From Pseudomonadota bacterium (GTDB lineage Bacteria; Pseudomonadota; Gammaproteobacteria; Steroidobacterales; Woeseiaceae): DNA of 64,000 nt. Below, in pieces: positions 38,720 through 50,492 of this stretch; positions within the stretch are counted from its first letter, which is position 1, and each line of letters starts with the position of its first letter. The notes beneath the pieces are model-generated. The model saw only the letters and a list, made by a program, of their open reading frames with translations, made no database searches and was not told the DNA's origin. Both the position numbers and the translations under genes were made by a program. The stretch is taken from NCBI GenBank assembly GCA_022573655.1, contig JACZTO010000004.1, positions 1 to 64,000 on the forward strand, given 5' to 3'.

Positions 38720-39874
38720 TTAAGCGCTGTCGAGAAGAAATTCGGACTGCAAGTCATTCAAAAAACGACCGCCCAGGTCCGTTGGTCGCCAGACGGCGTC
38801 GTCGGCGCGCGCGATCAAGCCTCGTTCGCGGGCGCCGCTCGTGGCAGCGAATAGAGCCGCTGCGGTCAGACCAGTGGTGTCACAGAAGGTGCTCTCGGCA
38901 AATCCGTCATTCAGGCGCAAGGCATTCAACATGAATTCGAACACGAGATCAGAGGCGCTTAGCGCCACCGCCCGCCCCAGATCGGCACCTGTCTCGACAT
39001 CTATCATGTACTGCAACGGATTCGCCGGCTTCTGGTAGCGCAGTATCCCCTCTGCAACAGTCAGCTTGCCGTGCGCCCCCGCGCCAACCGCCACGTAGTC
39101 GCCGAACAGCCAGTAGTTGAGATTGTGCCGGCAGCGACTACCGCTACGCGCAAACGCTGATACTTCGTATTGTGCATAGCCGCGTGAACCCAGCAAAGAT
39201 CGACCACGAACCTGAATTTCGAAAGCCAGTTCATCATCCGGCATGTTCGCCGGCGGACGGGCGTAGAAAACCGTGTTCGGCTCGAGTGTCAATTCGTACC
39301 AGGAAATGTGCGCAGGTGCGAGGCGCATCGCCGATTCCAGGTCTGCCAGCGCGTCGGCAACGCTTTGGCCGGGCAGTCCGTGCATCAGGTCAATGTTGAT
39401 ATTTTCGAAGCCACCCTTATGTGCGTCGCTCACCGCCCTTACGATGTCAGCGCTATCGTGAATGCGACCCAGGACTTGCAGTTGCCTGTCGTCAAAACTC
39501 TGCGCACCTATCGAGAGTCGGTTAACGCCGGCTTTCCGGTATCCTGCCGCGTCACCACACTCCACGCTGCCGGGATTTGCCTCCATTGTGATCTCTGCGT
39601 CGTCAGCAACCTGAAAAATCGTTGTTATGCCGCCGAGCAAACGGCCGATTTCGGCAGGTGAAAAAAGACTCGGCGTACCACCGCCTAGAAAGATGGTTTC
39701 AATGACGCGCCCGTCTGCCCGAGCCGACTCCAGGTCGAGGTCCACGAGCAAGGCATCCAGATAGCGTTTCTTTGCCGGCGCATCACCAGCCTGGTGGGAA
39801 TTAAAGTCGCAATATGGACACTTGCGAACACACCACGGCAGATGCACATACAGGGAAAGAGGTGGTTGCTTCAC
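38720..39874 (-). CDS. hemW: Radical SAM family heme chaperone HemW
   Basis: LSLYVHLPWCVRKCPYCDFNSH, FLGGGTPSLFSP, EANPGSVE, GAQSFDDRQLQVLGRIH. Confidence 0.96.
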   Translation of the reverse strand: MKQPPLSLYVHLPWCVRKCPYCDFNSHQAGDAPAKKRYLDALLVDLDLESARADGRVIETIFLGGGTPSLFSPAEIGRLLGGITTIFQVADDAEITMEANPGSVECGDAAGYRKAGVNRLSIGAQSFDDRQLQVLGRIHDSADIVRAVSDAHKGGFENINIDLMHGLPGQSVADALADLESAMRLAPAHISWYELTLEPNTVFYARPPANMPDDELAFEIQVRGRSLLGSRGYAQYEVSAFARSGSRCRHNLNYWLFGDYVAVGAGAHGKLTVAEGILRYQKPANPLQYMIDVETGADLGRAVALSASDLVFEFMLNALRLNDGFAESTFCDTTGLTAAALFAATSGARERGLIARADDAVWRPTDLGGRFLNDLQSEFLLDSA

Positions 39875-40479
39875 GAATATCGCTGCTCGATCAAAGCAAC
39901 AAGTTTACGCAGCGCCTGGCCACGGTGGCTGCAAACATTTTTCTGTGCGGGCGAGAGTTCCGCGGCACTGCGACCACTTTCAACATCCTGGAATATCGGG
40001 TCGTAACCGAAACCGCCTGCGCCTCGTCGTTTGTTCAGTATAGAGCCGTGCCAGATGCCTTCGGCCAGTAGCGGCTTGGTGTCCTGTGGTGCAACGAATG
40101 TTGCGACGCAATGAAATGCGGCTGTTCGAGACTCGCCGGAAACACCTTTTAACTCGTCGAGCAGTTTGGCGATATTGCTGTCATCATCGGCATCGGAGCC
40201 GGAATAGCGCGCCGAGTATATGCCAGGCGCGCCATCCAGTGCATCAACGACCAGTCCCGAGTCATCAGCAATAGCCGGCAAATCTGTCGCCGCGCTTGCG
40301 TGCAGCGCCTTGAGCAGAGAATTTTCTGCAAAGCTGGCGCCCGTCTCTTCAATAGCTGCGACGCCCAGCTCAGCCTGGGCGACCACCGTAACGCCCAATC
40401 CATCGAGCAAGTACGCGATCTCACGCAGCTTGCCCACGTTGCTGCTGGCCATGACGAACTTCTTCGGCACATTCATCAC
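39871..40479 (-). CDS. rdgB: XTP/dITP diphosphatase (RdgB/HAM1)
   Basis: [45 protein letters not shown]. Confidence 0.97.
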   Translation of the reverse strand: MMNVPKKFVMASSNVGKLREIAYLLDGLGVTVVAQAELGVAAIEETGASFAENSLLKALHASAATDLPAIADDSGLVVDALDGAPGIYSARYSGSDADDDSNIAKLLDELKGVSGESRTAAFHCVATFVAPQDTKPLLAEGIWHGSILNKRRGAGGFGYDPIFQDVESGRSAAELSPAQKNVCSHRGQALRKLVALIEQRYS

Positions 40480-41201
40480 AACGCCGCCGTGGCAATTGCC
40501 TCGTTCTGTGCACCGATGATTTCTGTTATCCCGCTGCGTGCGAGTTTCAGCATTGCCGCAAACTCGTCGTCGCTGAATGCATGTCCTTCTGCCGTACCCT
40601 GGACTTCGATAAAACGTGACGCGTCGTTCATTACGACGTTCATGTCCGTTTCAGCCTCGGAGTCCTCGGCGTAATCGAGATCAAGCACCACCGTACCGCG
40701 ATAAATGCCAACAGAAATCGCAGCAACCTGGCCGTGCAACGGGTTCTTTTTCAAGCGGCCCTTGGCGACATGCCGCTGCATCGCTATCGCCAGTGCAACG
40801 TAGGCGCCACTGATGGCGGCAGTCCTCGTTCCGCCGTCTGCCTGAATAACGTCACAGTCCAAAATCACTGACCGTTCGCCCAAAGCGTCAAGGTCAGTTA
40901 TCGCACGCAAAGAACGCCCTATCAGCCGCTGAATTTCCAGCGTCCTGCCACCTTGCTTGCCGCGCGCCGCTTCGCGGCCAGATCGAGTATGCGTTGCGCG
41001 CGGCAACATGCCGTACTCTGCGGTTACCCAACCTCTGCCCTTGCCGCGCATCCAGCCGGGCACACGATCTTCGATGCTTGCTGTGCACAGAACCTGCGTA
41101 TCGCCAAACACGGCAAGCACGCTGCCCTCTGCGTGTTTCGTATAGTCAACCACAAAACGCAGTTCGCGCAATGCTGCGGGTTCGCGACCACTCGGGCGCA
41201 T
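40476..41201 (-). CDS. rph: Ribonuclease PH
   Basis: [73 protein letters not shown]. Confidence 0.98.
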   Translation of the reverse strand: MRPSGREPAALRELRFVVDYTKHAEGSVLAVFGDTQVLCTASIEDRVPGWMRGKGRGWVTAEYGMLPRATHTRSGREAARGKQGGRTLEIQRLIGRSLRAITDLDALGERSVILDCDVIQADGGTRTAAISGAYVALAIAMQRHVAKGRLKKNPLHGQVAAISVGIYRGTVVLDLDYAEDSEAETDMNVVMNDASRFIEVQGTAEGHAFSDDEFAAMLKLARSGITEIIGAQNEAIATAAL

Positions 41202-41225
41202 AATTTCTCTCCTTCGGCAGCCAGA

Positions 41226-41972
41226 TCAGCGGCCGAGCCACCTTAACGCGGTACCCGTTGTATTGTCACTGTGAGGGGAGTTTACGCTCAGGGCCTGAAC
41301 GCTCAGCGCTTTCAGATTCTCGACCAGGTTGTTTTCTCCTGGCGCGCCAATATTGGCCATGTCTGCATCACTGAGTCCCGACCAGAGTCCATCAGTACAA
41401 GCCAGCAACACATCACCAGGATTCAGTTCTTTGCGGTTCGTGATGCTCATATCGGGGACTGGCGCATCGCCGCCGATGCAACATTCCACAAAATTGCGCA
41501 TCGGATGGTCTTGCGCTTCTTCCTCGGTGATCGCACCTTCTTGTATGAGCACTTCCACATGGCTGTGATCACGCGAGCGGGTTACTACTGCGCCGTCCCT
41601 CACCAGGTAAATGCGGCTGTCACCGATGTGCGCCCAGAAGGCCCCGCCCTCCTGGACCAGGCAGATAGCGCAGGTTGCGCGCGGACGAAAGTCGACCGCC
41701 ATGTCCTGACCTCCGCGCACGACCTCGTCATGTGCACGCGACAATGCCATGTACAGAAAACCCTGCGGATCGAAGATCGGCTGCACGGTGCTCATGAACG
41801 CATCCTGCACCACCTTCAGTCCCGTCTCCGCCGCTCGCGCGCCATCCGAGTGTCCCCCCATGCCGTCGAACACCAGCATGATGGCCGCATCGTCCGAAAT
41901 TACGACGGCGGCACGATCCTGATTGTCCTGGCGATCGCCGAGAGCAGAGACTTTGGCGTATTCGATTTGCAT
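41226..41972 (-). CDS. PP2C-family serine/threonine protein phosphatase
   Basis: RQDNQDRAAVV, MLVFDGMGGHSDGARAAE, IGDSRIYLVRDG, LLACTDGLWSGLSD; start placed at MQIEYAKVSALGD. Confidence 0.95.
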   Translation of the reverse strand: MQIEYAKVSALGDRQDNQDRAAVVISDDAAIMLVFDGMGGHSDGARAAETGLKVVQDAFMSTVQPIFDPQGFLYMALSRAHDEVVRGGQDMAVDFRPRATCAICLVQEGGAFWAHIGDSRIYLVRDGAVVTRSRDHSHVEVLIQEGAITEEEAQDHPMRNFVECCIGGDAPVPDMSITNRKELNPGDVLLACTDGLWSGLSDADMANIGAPGENNLVENLKALSVQALSVNSPHSDNTTGTALRWLGR

Positions 41973-42108
41973 AGTAGTCAGAAGCACATAGGTAGCAATA
42001 AGCAGTGATTGTTGGCCTTTGGCCGCGGCCACAGACTAGAATGTTGAAATCCTGAAATCCGTGACCCAGGCATCACAATTGCTGCAATCCCCAAGGAGAA
42101 CAGAGCAG

Positions 42109-42975
42109 ATGGTACACAGTATGACAGGCTTCGCGCGCGAGTCAGTTGAAACGGACATTGGCACACTGAGTTGGGAAATTCGTGCGGTCAATCATCGTTA
42201 TCTCGACGTACAGTTCAAGATACCCGAAGAATTACGCCCGCAGGAACACGCTTTTCGCCAGCAGGTCAGCGCTGTTATAGGCCGCGGTAAAGTCGAATGC
42301 GCCTTGTCCTTTCGCCACGCCCTCAACCGCCAGTCTGAAATGCAGATCGACGCAGAGCTTGTTGCGCTGCTTGAAACGCGTATCACAGAGCTCGGCACGA
42401 GGCTGCCGAACATGGCCGCTGTGAACCCGCTTGAAATATTGCGCTGGCCCGGTGTTATTCAGCAAACAGACGTCGACACAGAACCGCTGTTTGATCTGGC
42501 GACGACGTTGCTTTCAACCACACTGGAATCCATCACCGCAATGCGCAGAAGCGAGGGCAAGCGCATTGAAGAGATGCTTGAGTCGCGCAGCAAAGATATT
42601 GACGCGATCGCGCGCGCCGTACGCGAACGCATGCCGGATGTGCTCGGCGCAGCGCGCACGAAGCAGAAAGAACGAATTGATAAACTTGACGTCCAGGCCG
42701 ACCCCGCCAGACTTGAAGTCGAACTGGCACTAATCGCGCAAAAACTTGATATCGACGAGGAGCTGGATCGACTTGCCAGTCACCTTGTTGAAATTCGCAC
42801 TGCATTGCAGGACAAGAAACCGGTCGGGCGGCGGCTGGATTTCCTGATGCAGGAACTCAATCGCGAAGCGAATACGCTCGGCTCAAAGTCCGCCGACACA
42901 ACGACGACGAAAGCAGCTGTCGACCTGAAGGTCCTGATCGAACAGATGCGCGAACAAATTCAGAACATTGAGTAA
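42109..42975 (+). CDS. yicC: YicC family protein
   Basis: MVHSMTGFARES..LSWEIRAVNHRYLDVQFKIPEELR, C-terminal RRLDFLMQELNREANTLGSKSADTTTTKAAVDLKVLIEQMREQIQNIE. Confidence 0.96.
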   Translation: MVHSMTGFARESVETDIGTLSWEIRAVNHRYLDVQFKIPEELRPQEHAFRQQVSAVIGRGKVECALSFRHALNRQSEMQIDAELVALLETRITELGTRLPNMAAVNPLEILRWPGVIQQTDVDTEPLFDLATTLLSTTLESITAMRRSEGKRIEEMLESRSKDIDAIARAVRERMPDVLGAARTKQKERIDKLDVQADPARLEVELALIAQKLDIDEELDRLASHLVEIRTALQDKKPVGRRLDFLMQELNREANTLGSKSADTTTTKAAVDLKVLIEQMREQIQNIE

Positions 42976-42978
42976 GGC

Positions 42979-43632
42979 TTGATGAGCGAAGACTCGATAA
43001 ACGAAACCTCGATGACTGAAAACAAGGCACGCCTGTTTGTCATTGCAGCACCCTCTGGCGCTGGCAAGACCACGATTGTCAGAAAATTGCTTGCCCGTAA
43101 CCCCGAGTTGCACTTTTCGATTTCGTACACGACACGCGAAAGACGACGTACCGAGGTTGATGGCGCGGACTACCTGTTCGTCGATTTGGCCGAATTCACA
43201 AGATTGCGCGAGAGCGGTGAGCTGCTGGAATACGCCAGGGTTTTCGACAACTGGTATGCGACAAGTCGCAAGCAGGTTGAGCAGCATCTTGCGGAAGGTC
43301 ACAGCGTCATCCTGGAAATCGACTGGCAGGGCGCGCGCCAGGTACGCGAATCGATGCCCGAGTGCGTCACGATATTCGTGCTGCCGCCCTCTCTGCAGGA
43401 ATTGGAACGGCGGCTGCGAGACCGACGCACTGACGATGCAGAAGTGATCGAGCGGCGGCTGGCTGATGCACGCGGTGATATGTCGCACTGGGACGAATTT
43501 CATTACATCATCATTAATGACGATCTTGAGAAGGCCGTTGCGGATCTAAACGACGTGATACTGGGCCAGGGGCATGCCAATGCGGCGACAGATAAGCACC
43601 TCAGAATGGCTGTCACCGAAATCACTGGTTGA
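42979..43632 (+). CDS. gmk: Guanylate kinase (start codon uncertain among several Met)
   Basis: [56 protein letters not shown]. Confidence 0.97.
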   Translation: MMSEDSINETSMTENKARLFVIAAPSGAGKTTIVRKLLARNPELHFSISYTTRERRRTEVDGADYLFVDLAEFTRLRESGELLEYARVFDNWYATSRKQVEQHLAEGHSVILEIDWQGARQVRESMPECVTIFVLPPSLQELERRLRDRRTDDAEVIERRLADARGDMSHWDEFHYIIINDDLEKAVADLNDVILGQGHANAATDKHLRMAVTEITG

Positions 43633-43760
43633 GCGGTTACGGACCTTGCACACTTATAACGTTTGGTTATATAGGTTGGCATTCGTGTGTGTCCCTCGCG
43701 TACACTCCTGCGCCGCGCATCAATAAAGCGCGCATTGCCACATTAACAAGGACACTGAAC

Positions 43761-44042
43761 ATGGCCAGAATTACGGTCGAAGACTGCGTCGAAAACATCG
43801 AAAACATTTTTGAAATGGTGCTCGTCGCCGCCAAACGCGCGCGGCGTGTAGCGCACGGTGCCGAGCCAATGGTCGATCTGGAAAATGACAAACCAACCGT
43901 CGTTGCATTGCGGGAAATTGCCGAAGGCCTCGTTACTCCGGCGATCCTCGACGAGATCGACCAGCCTGTGGTCGAAGACCTGCTGCAAGCCGAAGCCATA
44001 GAGGCCATTCTTCCGGTTCGCGGCATCTCCATAGGCAATTAG
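43761..44042 (+). CDS. rpoZ: DNA-directed RNA polymerase omega subunit
   Basis: [56 protein letters not shown]. Confidence 0.97.
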   Translation: MARITVEDCVENIENIFEMVLVAAKRARRVAHGAEPMVDLENDKPTVVALREIAEGLVTPAILDEIDQPVVEDLLQAEAIEAILPVRGISIGN

Positions 44043-44090
44043 CCGCGCCCGGCGACGACATATCGCCCGATCCGCGGGTATGATCGGAGC

Positions 44091-46247
44091 ATGGATTACG
44101 CTGCAACATTAATGTCAAAACTGCCCGGCGCTTCCAAGCGCGACCACGGCGTAGGCCGGCTTATGGAGACGCTCAAGTCCTACCTTCCGGCAGAGCAACT
44201 CGTTCAGATAATTGCTGCTTATGAGTTTGGTGCGATCGCCCACAAGGGGCAGACGCGTAAGACCGGCGAAGCCTACATCACGCATCCTGTCGCTGTTGCC
44301 CAGGAACTCGCAAACATGCATCTCGATTCGCAGGCGATCACGGCAGCAATATTGCACGACGTTGTAGAAGACACGTCTGCCACACTTGAAGACATCACTG
44401 AGAATTTCGGCAACGAGGTCGCGCTGCTCGTGGACGGCGTTAGCAAACTCGATCAGATTCAGTTTCACAGCCGGGCGGAGGCGCAAGCAGAAAGTTTTCG
44501 CAAGATGATGCTGGCGATGATTGAGGATATTCGCGTAATCCTCGTGAAGCTTGCTGATCGCCTGCACAACATGCAGACGCTCGGTGCCATGCCGAGGGAC
44601 AAGGTAAAGCGTATCGCCCGCGAAACCCTCGATATTTATGCGCCCATTGCGAATCGCCTCGGCATCAACAGACTCAAGGTGCAATTGGAGGACCTGGGAT
44701 TCAAACATCTGCATCCGTTTCGCTATCGCGTACTGGAAAACACGCTTAAGAAAAGCAAGGGTAGCCAGCGCCAGATCGTCAAACGCATATCCGAGGAGTT
44801 CGTCAATGCGATGGCCAGAGAGGACATCACCGGCGAGGTCATCGGCCGCCAGAAACACCTCTACAGTATTTACAAGAAGATGGCGGAGAAAAAGCGCCTG
44901 TTATCCGACATTGTCGATGTTTACGGTTTTCGCATTGTTGTTGACGACGTAAATACCTGCTACCAGACACTCGGGCTGGTGCACGGGCTTTACAAACCCA
45001 TGCCGGGTCGCTTCAAGGATTACATTGCGATCCCCCGAATCAACGGCTACCAGTCTTTGCATACAACGTTGTTCGGCCCGAAAGGATTGCCTTTGGAGGT
45101 CCAGATTCGCACGCGCCAGATGGACCGTGTGGCTGAAGCTGGTGTGGCTTCGCACTGGTTATACAAAGCCGATAAGAAGACCGACGCGACGCCGCAACGT
45201 CGGGCACGCGAGTGGCTCGCAAATCTCGCCGAGCTGCAACAGACCGGTACTTCGGAGGAGTTTCTCGAGAGCGTCAAAGTCGATCTGTTCCCAGACAAGA
45301 TTTATGTCTTCACACCCAAGGGCGACATCATGCCCCTGCCCAAGGGCGCGACGACCGTTGATTTTGCTTACGCCGTCCACACCGACATTGGCAACCGCTG
45401 TATCGCTGCCAAGATCAACCGTGGGCTGGTACCGTTGCGCACCGAACTGCAGAACAGCCAGACCGTTCAGATCATCACCGCGCGCGGCGCAAAACCCAAC
45501 CCGAACTGGCTGACCTTTGTACGCACAGCGAAAGCAAGAACCGCCATTCGCCACCATATGAAGAATCTGCTTTCCACGGAATCGGCCGACCTTGGCAAAC
45601 GCCTGCTCGACCGTACGCTCAAAGACCTCGGCTCTTCGTTGCGAAAGGTCGGCAAGGTACGCATGAAGGCGGCGCTAGAAGAACTGGGACTCAAAGACAA
45701 CGCCGAACTATTCGAGCAAGTCGGCCTTGGTCAACGGCTGGCCCCGTTAACCGCGCGCTTCCTTGCCGGAATCAACGAGGACGGTGAGAGTGAAGCGAAC
45801 ACGGCAAGCCTGGTTATCGCCGGCACCGAAGGCATGGTCGTCAGTTACGCCAAGTGCTGCTACCCGATACCGGGTGATGACGTCATGGGCTACCTGACGG
45901 CTGGTCGCGGTGTGGTTATTCATAGAAATTGCTGTGGCAACCTGAGTAATTTTCGCAAACACCCGGAGAAGTGGATTTCGGTTACCTGGGAGAAAGACAT
46001 CGACCGGGAGTTCTCGTGTCAGATCCAGACAGACACGCTTAACAAGCCTGGAGTGCTTGCAGAGGTGGCCGCGACAATTGCCGATTGCAGCTCAAACATC
46101 GAGCAGGTAGAGGTGCTCGGCCGCCATGAAGACTGTTCGATGCTGTCGTTTCTCCTCCAGGTCACTGATCGCATTCACCTTGCGAAAATCATGCGCAACG
46201 TACGCAGTATGAGCAACGTCATTCGAGTATCGCGCGACTGCGCGTGA
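44091..46247 (+). CDS. spoT: Bifunctional (p)ppGpp synthetase/hydrolase
   Basis: HD domain ([20 protein letters not shown]), synthetase ([21 protein letters not shown]), TGS and ACT domains; follows rpoZ. Confidence 0.97.
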   Translation: MDYAATLMSKLPGASKRDHGVGRLMETLKSYLPAEQLVQIIAAYEFGAIAHKGQTRKTGEAYITHPVAVAQELANMHLDSQAITAAILHDVVEDTSATLEDITENFGNEVALLVDGVSKLDQIQFHSRAEAQAESFRKMMLAMIEDIRVILVKLADRLHNMQTLGAMPRDKVKRIARETLDIYAPIANRLGINRLKVQLEDLGFKHLHPFRYRVLENTLKKSKGSQRQIVKRISEEFVNAMAREDITGEVIGRQKHLYSIYKKMAEKKRLLSDIVDVYGFRIVVDDVNTCYQTLGLVHGLYKPMPGRFKDYIAIPRINGYQSLHTTLFGPKGLPLEVQIRTRQMDRVAEAGVASHWLYKADKKTDATPQRRAREWLANLAELQQTGTSEEFLESVKVDLFPDKIYVFTPKGDIMPLPKGATTVDFAYAVHTDIGNRCIAAKINRGLVPLRTELQNSQTVQIITARGAKPNPNWLTFVRTAKARTAIRHHMKNLLSTESADLGKRLLDRTLKDLGSSLRKVGKVRMKAALEELGLKDNAELFEQVGLGQRLAPLTARFLAGINEDGESEANTASLVIAGTEGMVVSYAKCCYPIPGDDVMGYLTAGRGVVIHRNCCGNLSNFRKHPEKWISVTWEKDIDREFSCQIQTDTLNKPGVLAEVAATIADCSSNIEQVEVLGRHEDCSMLSFLLQVTDRIHLAKIMRNVRSMSNVIRVSRDCA

Positions 46248-46263
46248 AATCAGGAACCGATAT

Positions 46264-46647
46264 ATGAGCAATAAGAAAGCCATCCATAGCGAGCACGCGC
46301 CCGCCGCGATAGGAACGTATTCCCAGGCGGTGCAGGCGGGCAATCTCGTGTTTCTGTCCGGACAGATTCCACTGCTTCCCGATACCATGGAAGTTGTCGA
46401 TGGCGATTTCGAAGCACGCGCACGACAAGTCTTTAAAAACTTACAGGCCGTTGCAGCAGCGGCGGGTGGCAGCCTGGACGATGTCGTCAAAGTCACCATT
46501 TTTCTTACGGACCTCAGTAATTTTGCGACGGTCAATAAAGTAATGGAAAGCTTTTTTGAGCAGCCATATCCTGCGCGGGCCGCCGTTGGCGTTGCCTCGT
46601 TGCCCAAGGGTGTCGATGTCGAGGCAGACGCGATCCTTGCAATCTGA
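46264..46647 (+). CDS. RidA family protein
   Basis: [51 protein letters not shown]. Confidence 0.97.
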   Translation: MSNKKAIHSEHAPAAIGTYSQAVQAGNLVFLSGQIPLLPDTMEVVDGDFEARARQVFKNLQAVAAAAGGSLDDVVKVTIFLTDLSNFATVNKVMESFFEQPYPARAAVGVASLPKGVDVEADAILAI

Positions 46648-48709
46648 TTCACCAGTTACGGCATTCAAGGGCGTTGGTCCGGCGCTTGCAAAAAAACTGG
46701 AAAAGCTGCGCCTTTATCGAGTGGAGGACGTGCTGTTCCTGCTGCCGCTGCGCTACGAGGACAGAACGCAGCTTGTAAAGATGGGCGCGCTGGCCGCTGG
46801 AACCCGATGCCTCGTCTCCGGCGAAGTGCTGCTCTGCGAAACCGTTTACCGTGGCAGGCGCAACCTGCTGGTCAGGCTTGCAGATGGTAGTGGTCAGCTG
46901 ACGCTGCGATTTTTTCATTTCTCGCGACAACAAAAGGCGCAATTTCAGGTTGGTCGTCATGTCACCTGTTTTGGCGAAGCGCGCCGAGGCGCCGGCGGAT
47001 TCGAAATGATCCACCCTGAGTACCGCATACTGCGCGAGAATCAGGACGCGGTGACAAGCGACTCGCTTACGGCTATTTACCCGGCGACAGAGGGCGTTCA
47101 ACAGGGCCGGCTGCGCAGTCTGACTGATCAGGCCTTGCGGCATATGGAGGAGGCGCCGCCAGCGGAGCTTCTGCCTGCTGAAATTACGAAGAAACTTGGC
47201 ATGCCGACGCTCGCCGAAGCCATAGTTTACTTGCACCGCCCACCACCCGATGCCGATATAGAGAAAATGTTGGCGGGGAAACACCCGTGCCAGCAACGTC
47301 TTGCATTTGAAGAGTTACTCGCGCATTACCTGAGTCTGCGCAACCTGCGGGCGCTTGCGGAATCCGAGGACGCGATTGCACTTACGGCAGGCAATGAAGA
47401 TGTCAGCGGCTTTATTGCAGACCTGCCATTCGAATTGACGAACGCGCAAAAACGAGTCGTTGCTGAAATTTGCTCGGACCTCGAACAGGCACATCCGATG
47501 ATGCGCCTGATTCAGGGCGATGTCGGATCCGGCAAAACTGTAGTGGCCGCCATCGCCTGCATCAAAGCGATCGCCTGTGGCGTGCAGACTGCGATAATGG
47601 CGCCAACGGAAATTCTGGCGGAACAGCACTGGAGAAACTTCGCTGTCTGGCTGCGGCCGCTGGGCATCGAGCCGGCGTGGCTCAGCGGTAGTCAGCGCGC
47701 CGCGGCACGCAAGGAGTCACTTGCCGCGATCGCAGATGGACGCGCCCAGGTTATCGTCGGCACGCACGCTCTTTTCCAGGAGGGCGTCGAATTCAAGCGC
47801 CTGGCGTTTGTCGTTATCGACGAGCAACATCGCTTCGGCGTACATCAGCGCATGGCCTTGCGTGACAAGGGTGTGTCGGCGGCCGGTCATCCGCATCAGC
47901 TCGTCATGACCGCAACCCCGATACCCAGAACACTGGCATTGGCCGCCTATGCCGATCTCGATACTTCCGTGATCGATGAGCTACCGCCGGGACGACAACC
48001 TGTTGCGACGATCGCGGTACCCGAGACACGAAGGGCCGAAATCATTGACCGCGTTCGGTCGGCGTGCGAGGCCGGGCACCAGGCCTATTGGGTGTGCCCG
48101 TTAATCGAAGAATCGGAAGTGCTGGACTACCAGGCGGCCGAGGCCAGTTTTGAGATGCTTGCCGAGGCACTGCCTGATATTCGCATTGGCCTGGTGCACG
48201 GTCGCATGCGACCTGTCGAGAAAGAGCGCGCGATGAGCGCGTTCAAGGAAGGGCTGATTCAGCTGCTTGTCGCAACAACAGTCATTGAGGTAGGCGTCGA
48301 CGTACCCAGGGCCAGCCTGATGATCATAGAAAATGCCGAGCGAATGGGTCTGTCGCAGATGCACCAACTGCGCGGCCGCGTCGGTCGCGGCCACTTACAA
48401 AGCCATTGCGTTTTGCTGTACAAGCCACCACTCGGTCACATCGCCAAAGAACGACTGACCGTCTTGCGCAATACGAATGACGGCTTCGTCGTTGCACAGC
48501 GTGATCTCGAACTCCGGGGACCGGGTGAGCTGCTGGGCACGCGGCAGACCGGCCTGCCCGATTACCGCATTGCAAATCTTGTCCGCAATGCAGATCTGAT
48601 GCCGCAGGTCCAGCTTACGGCAGAGTTGCTACGCAGCACATCAGACCATCGCTCGGCAGCGATCATTCGCCGCTGGCTTGGCGACGCCGGACGCTATGGG
48701 AAAGTCTAG
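46616..48709 (+). CDS. recG: ATP-dependent DNA helicase RecG (start ambiguous: ATG 46616 or a later TTG)
   Basis: [70 protein letters not shown]. Confidence 0.96.
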   Translation: MSRQTRSLQSDSPVTAFKGVGPALAKKLEKLRLYRVEDVLFLLPLRYEDRTQLVKMGALAAGTRCLVSGEVLLCETVYRGRRNLLVRLADGSGQLTLRFFHFSRQQKAQFQVGRHVTCFGEARRGAGGFEMIHPEYRILRENQDAVTSDSLTAIYPATEGVQQGRLRSLTDQALRHMEEAPPAELLPAEITKKLGMPTLAEAIVYLHRPPPDADIEKMLAGKHPCQQRLAFEELLAHYLSLRNLRALAESEDAIALTAGNEDVSGFIADLPFELTNAQKRVVAEICSDLEQAHPMMRLIQGDVGSGKTVVAAIACIKAIACGVQTAIMAPTEILAEQHWRNFAVWLRPLGIEPAWLSGSQRAAARKESLAAIADGRAQVIVGTHALFQEGVEFKRLAFVVIDEQHRFGVHQRMALRDKGVSAAGHPHQLVMTATPIPRTLALAAYADLDTSVIDELPPGRQPVATIAVPETRRAEIIDRVRSACEAGHQAYWVCPLIEESEVLDYQAAEASFEMLAEALPDIRIGLVHGRMRPVEKERAMSAFKEGLIQLLVATTVIEVGVDVPRASLMIIENAERMGLSQMHQLRGRVGRGHLQSHCVLLYKPPLGHIAKERLTVLRNTNDGFVVAQRDLELRGPGELLGTRQTGLPDYRIANLVRNADLMPQVQLTAELLRSTSDHRSAAIIRRWLGDAGRYGKV

Positions 48710-48754
48710 GGCATACATGCGCCTCAGCACGCGAATAAAGTACACTTCCCATCC

Positions 48755-49663
48755 ATGAGAAAACTGCTCGCCTTCCGTTTGGCGCCCGAGGTCGTCACGC
48801 AGCTCCGAAACTACGGCAAGCTGATGCGCATCGACAAGCCGATTGGTATCTGGCTGCTGCTGTGGCCAACGCTCTGGGGTTTGTGGCTGGCCGGTGAGGG
48901 CACCCCCGACCAGGGTCTGTTTGTCATCTTTATTCTCGGCGTCGTTGTGATGCGCTCGGCGGGTTGTGTGCTGAACGACTTTGTCGACCGCAAAATCGAC
49001 CCCTATGTTGAGCGCACGAGGACGCGGCCGATCGCGTCCGGCGCGGTCACGCCGCTTGAGGCGCTGACGCTGTTTGCTGCTTTGAGTTTCATCGCGATTG
49101 GTCTGGCCAGCATGCTAAATAGCATGGCGCAGCTTCTGGCTATTGTCGCGGCCGGCCTTACCGTGGCCTACCCGTTCATAAAACGGTTTTTCTCGATACC
49201 GCAGTTAGTGCTCGGCGCAGCATTCGGCTGGGCCGTGCCGATGGCGTTCGCCGCCCAAACCGGCGAAACGCCTGAACTGGCCTGGCTCGTCTTTGGCACC
49301 GCGATGATCTGGGCTGTTATCTATGACACGTTTTATGCGATGGTTGATCGCGAAGATGACCTGAAAGTCGGCATTAAGTCGACCGCCATACTTTTTGGCG
49401 AGGTCGATCTGTTCGTGATCGCCGGCCTGCAACTTCTGATGCTGTTGGCGCTGATGTTGATAGGAGTTCGCGCCGAACTTGGCTTCTGGTATTACCTCTC
49501 GGTGTCAATAGCAGGCGCTTTGATGGCGCGGCATTTGTGGTTGGCGCGAGATCGTCAGCCGGCCGGATGCTTCTCTGCATTCCAGCACAATCATCATATT
49601 GGTCTGGTCATTTTCGTCGGCATTGCTTTGCATTACACGTTCAACCCGGTCGCAGCGAGCTAG
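48755..49663 (+). CDS. ubiA: 4-hydroxybenzoate polyprenyltransferase
   Basis: LMRIDKPIGIWLLLWPTLWGLWLA, NDFVDRKIDPYVERTRTRPIASG, YDTFYAMVDREDDLKVGIKSTAILFG. Confidence 0.97.
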   Translation: MRKLLAFRLAPEVVTQLRNYGKLMRIDKPIGIWLLLWPTLWGLWLAGEGTPDQGLFVIFILGVVVMRSAGCVLNDFVDRKIDPYVERTRTRPIASGAVTPLEALTLFAALSFIAIGLASMLNSMAQLLAIVAAGLTVAYPFIKRFFSIPQLVLGAAFGWAVPMAFAAQTGETPELAWLVFGTAMIWAVIYDTFYAMVDREDDLKVGIKSTAILFGEVDLFVIAGLQLLMLLALMLIGVRAELGFWYYLSVSIAGALMARHLWLARDRQPAGCFSAFQHNHHIGLVIFVGIALHYTFNPVAAS

Positions 49664-49690
49664 GGAAGCTCTGATCAATTCAGTGCATCC

Positions 49691-50410
49691 CTAAACAGTC
49701 CTAAACGATGCACGAGCGACGGCTAGCGCGCTCACTTTTTCGGCCCCATTCGCCAGTAACACTATCGCCAGTTGTCGCGTTGTCGCGCCCGTCGTGACGA
49801 CATCATCGACGATCAGGACATGCTTGTGCGCAACAGGCCCGCTAGTGGTGAACGCCTGCCGCAGGTTTCTCAGGCGCTCGCTTGCGGCCAGGCCTGATTG
49901 AAATGGCGTTGCGTGTTGCCGGTATACACCCTTGAGAAGCGGCAGGCCAAGATGCCGCGCGAGCGGCTTGCCCAGTTCCGTTGCCTGGTTGAAGCCACGC
50001 CATGCCTTGCGACGCCAATGCAGTGGCACTGGCAGAATCGCATCGATATCATCCGGCAATGAATTGCTGCTTGTGCAGAGTATTTCGCTGAGCGCCGGCG
50101 CATAGAACAGCTTGCGTTTGAATTTAAGCGCCTTGATTGCAGCATCAATGGGGAATGAATACTCCAGCGGTGCGACAGCGCTGATAAGCGGTGGCGGCCG
50201 ACGCTGACACACGGCGCAGTTCACAGCATTCGGAGTTGCCGCCGGCAGTGGTTCGGCGCACGTTCTACAGCTGTGCTCAATCCACGGCAGGTCAGCCTGG
50301 CAACTCATACAAATAGCTTGCTCTTCCGCATGGCTGAGAACACCGCAGAATACGCAACGGCGCGGCATGATCAGGTCGTCAATGACCTGCAGTTTTGATA
50401 ATAAAGTCAC
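49691..50410 (-). CDS. ComF family protein (phosphoribosyltransferase)
   Basis: CVFCG zinc-ribbon-like N-terminus; RGFNQATELGKPLARHLG, VLIVDDVVTTGATTRQLA. Confidence 0.94.
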   Translation of the reverse strand: MTLLSKLQVIDDLIMPRRCVFCGVLSHAEEQAICMSCQADLPWIEHSCRTCAEPLPAATPNAVNCAVCQRRPPPLISAVAPLEYSFPIDAAIKALKFKRKLFYAPALSEILCTSSNSLPDDIDAILPVPLHWRRKAWRGFNQATELGKPLARHLGLPLLKGVYRQHATPFQSGLAASERLRNLRQAFTTSGPVAHKHVLIVDDVVTTGATTRQLAIVLLANGAEKVSALAVARASFRTV

Positions 50411-50492
50411 TCGAGAACTGTGTCGGAAAACGCCGGCTGGTGCTCGTTCCGAATCGCGGCTTTCTCTCTCAAAAGCGTGCTAACGTTTGTCA

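Noticed and set aside
38332-38757. 141-aa minus-strand ORF and small + ORFs (38455-38664, 38630-38854) in the rpmE-hemW gap
   Set aside because: Composition does not look protein-like, overlaps DnaA-box cluster and hemW 3' end, no recognisable domain.
46264-48709. RidA gene between spoT and recG as a novel system
   Set aside because: Variation of the gene between spoT and recG is ordinary; no further evidence of a new function.
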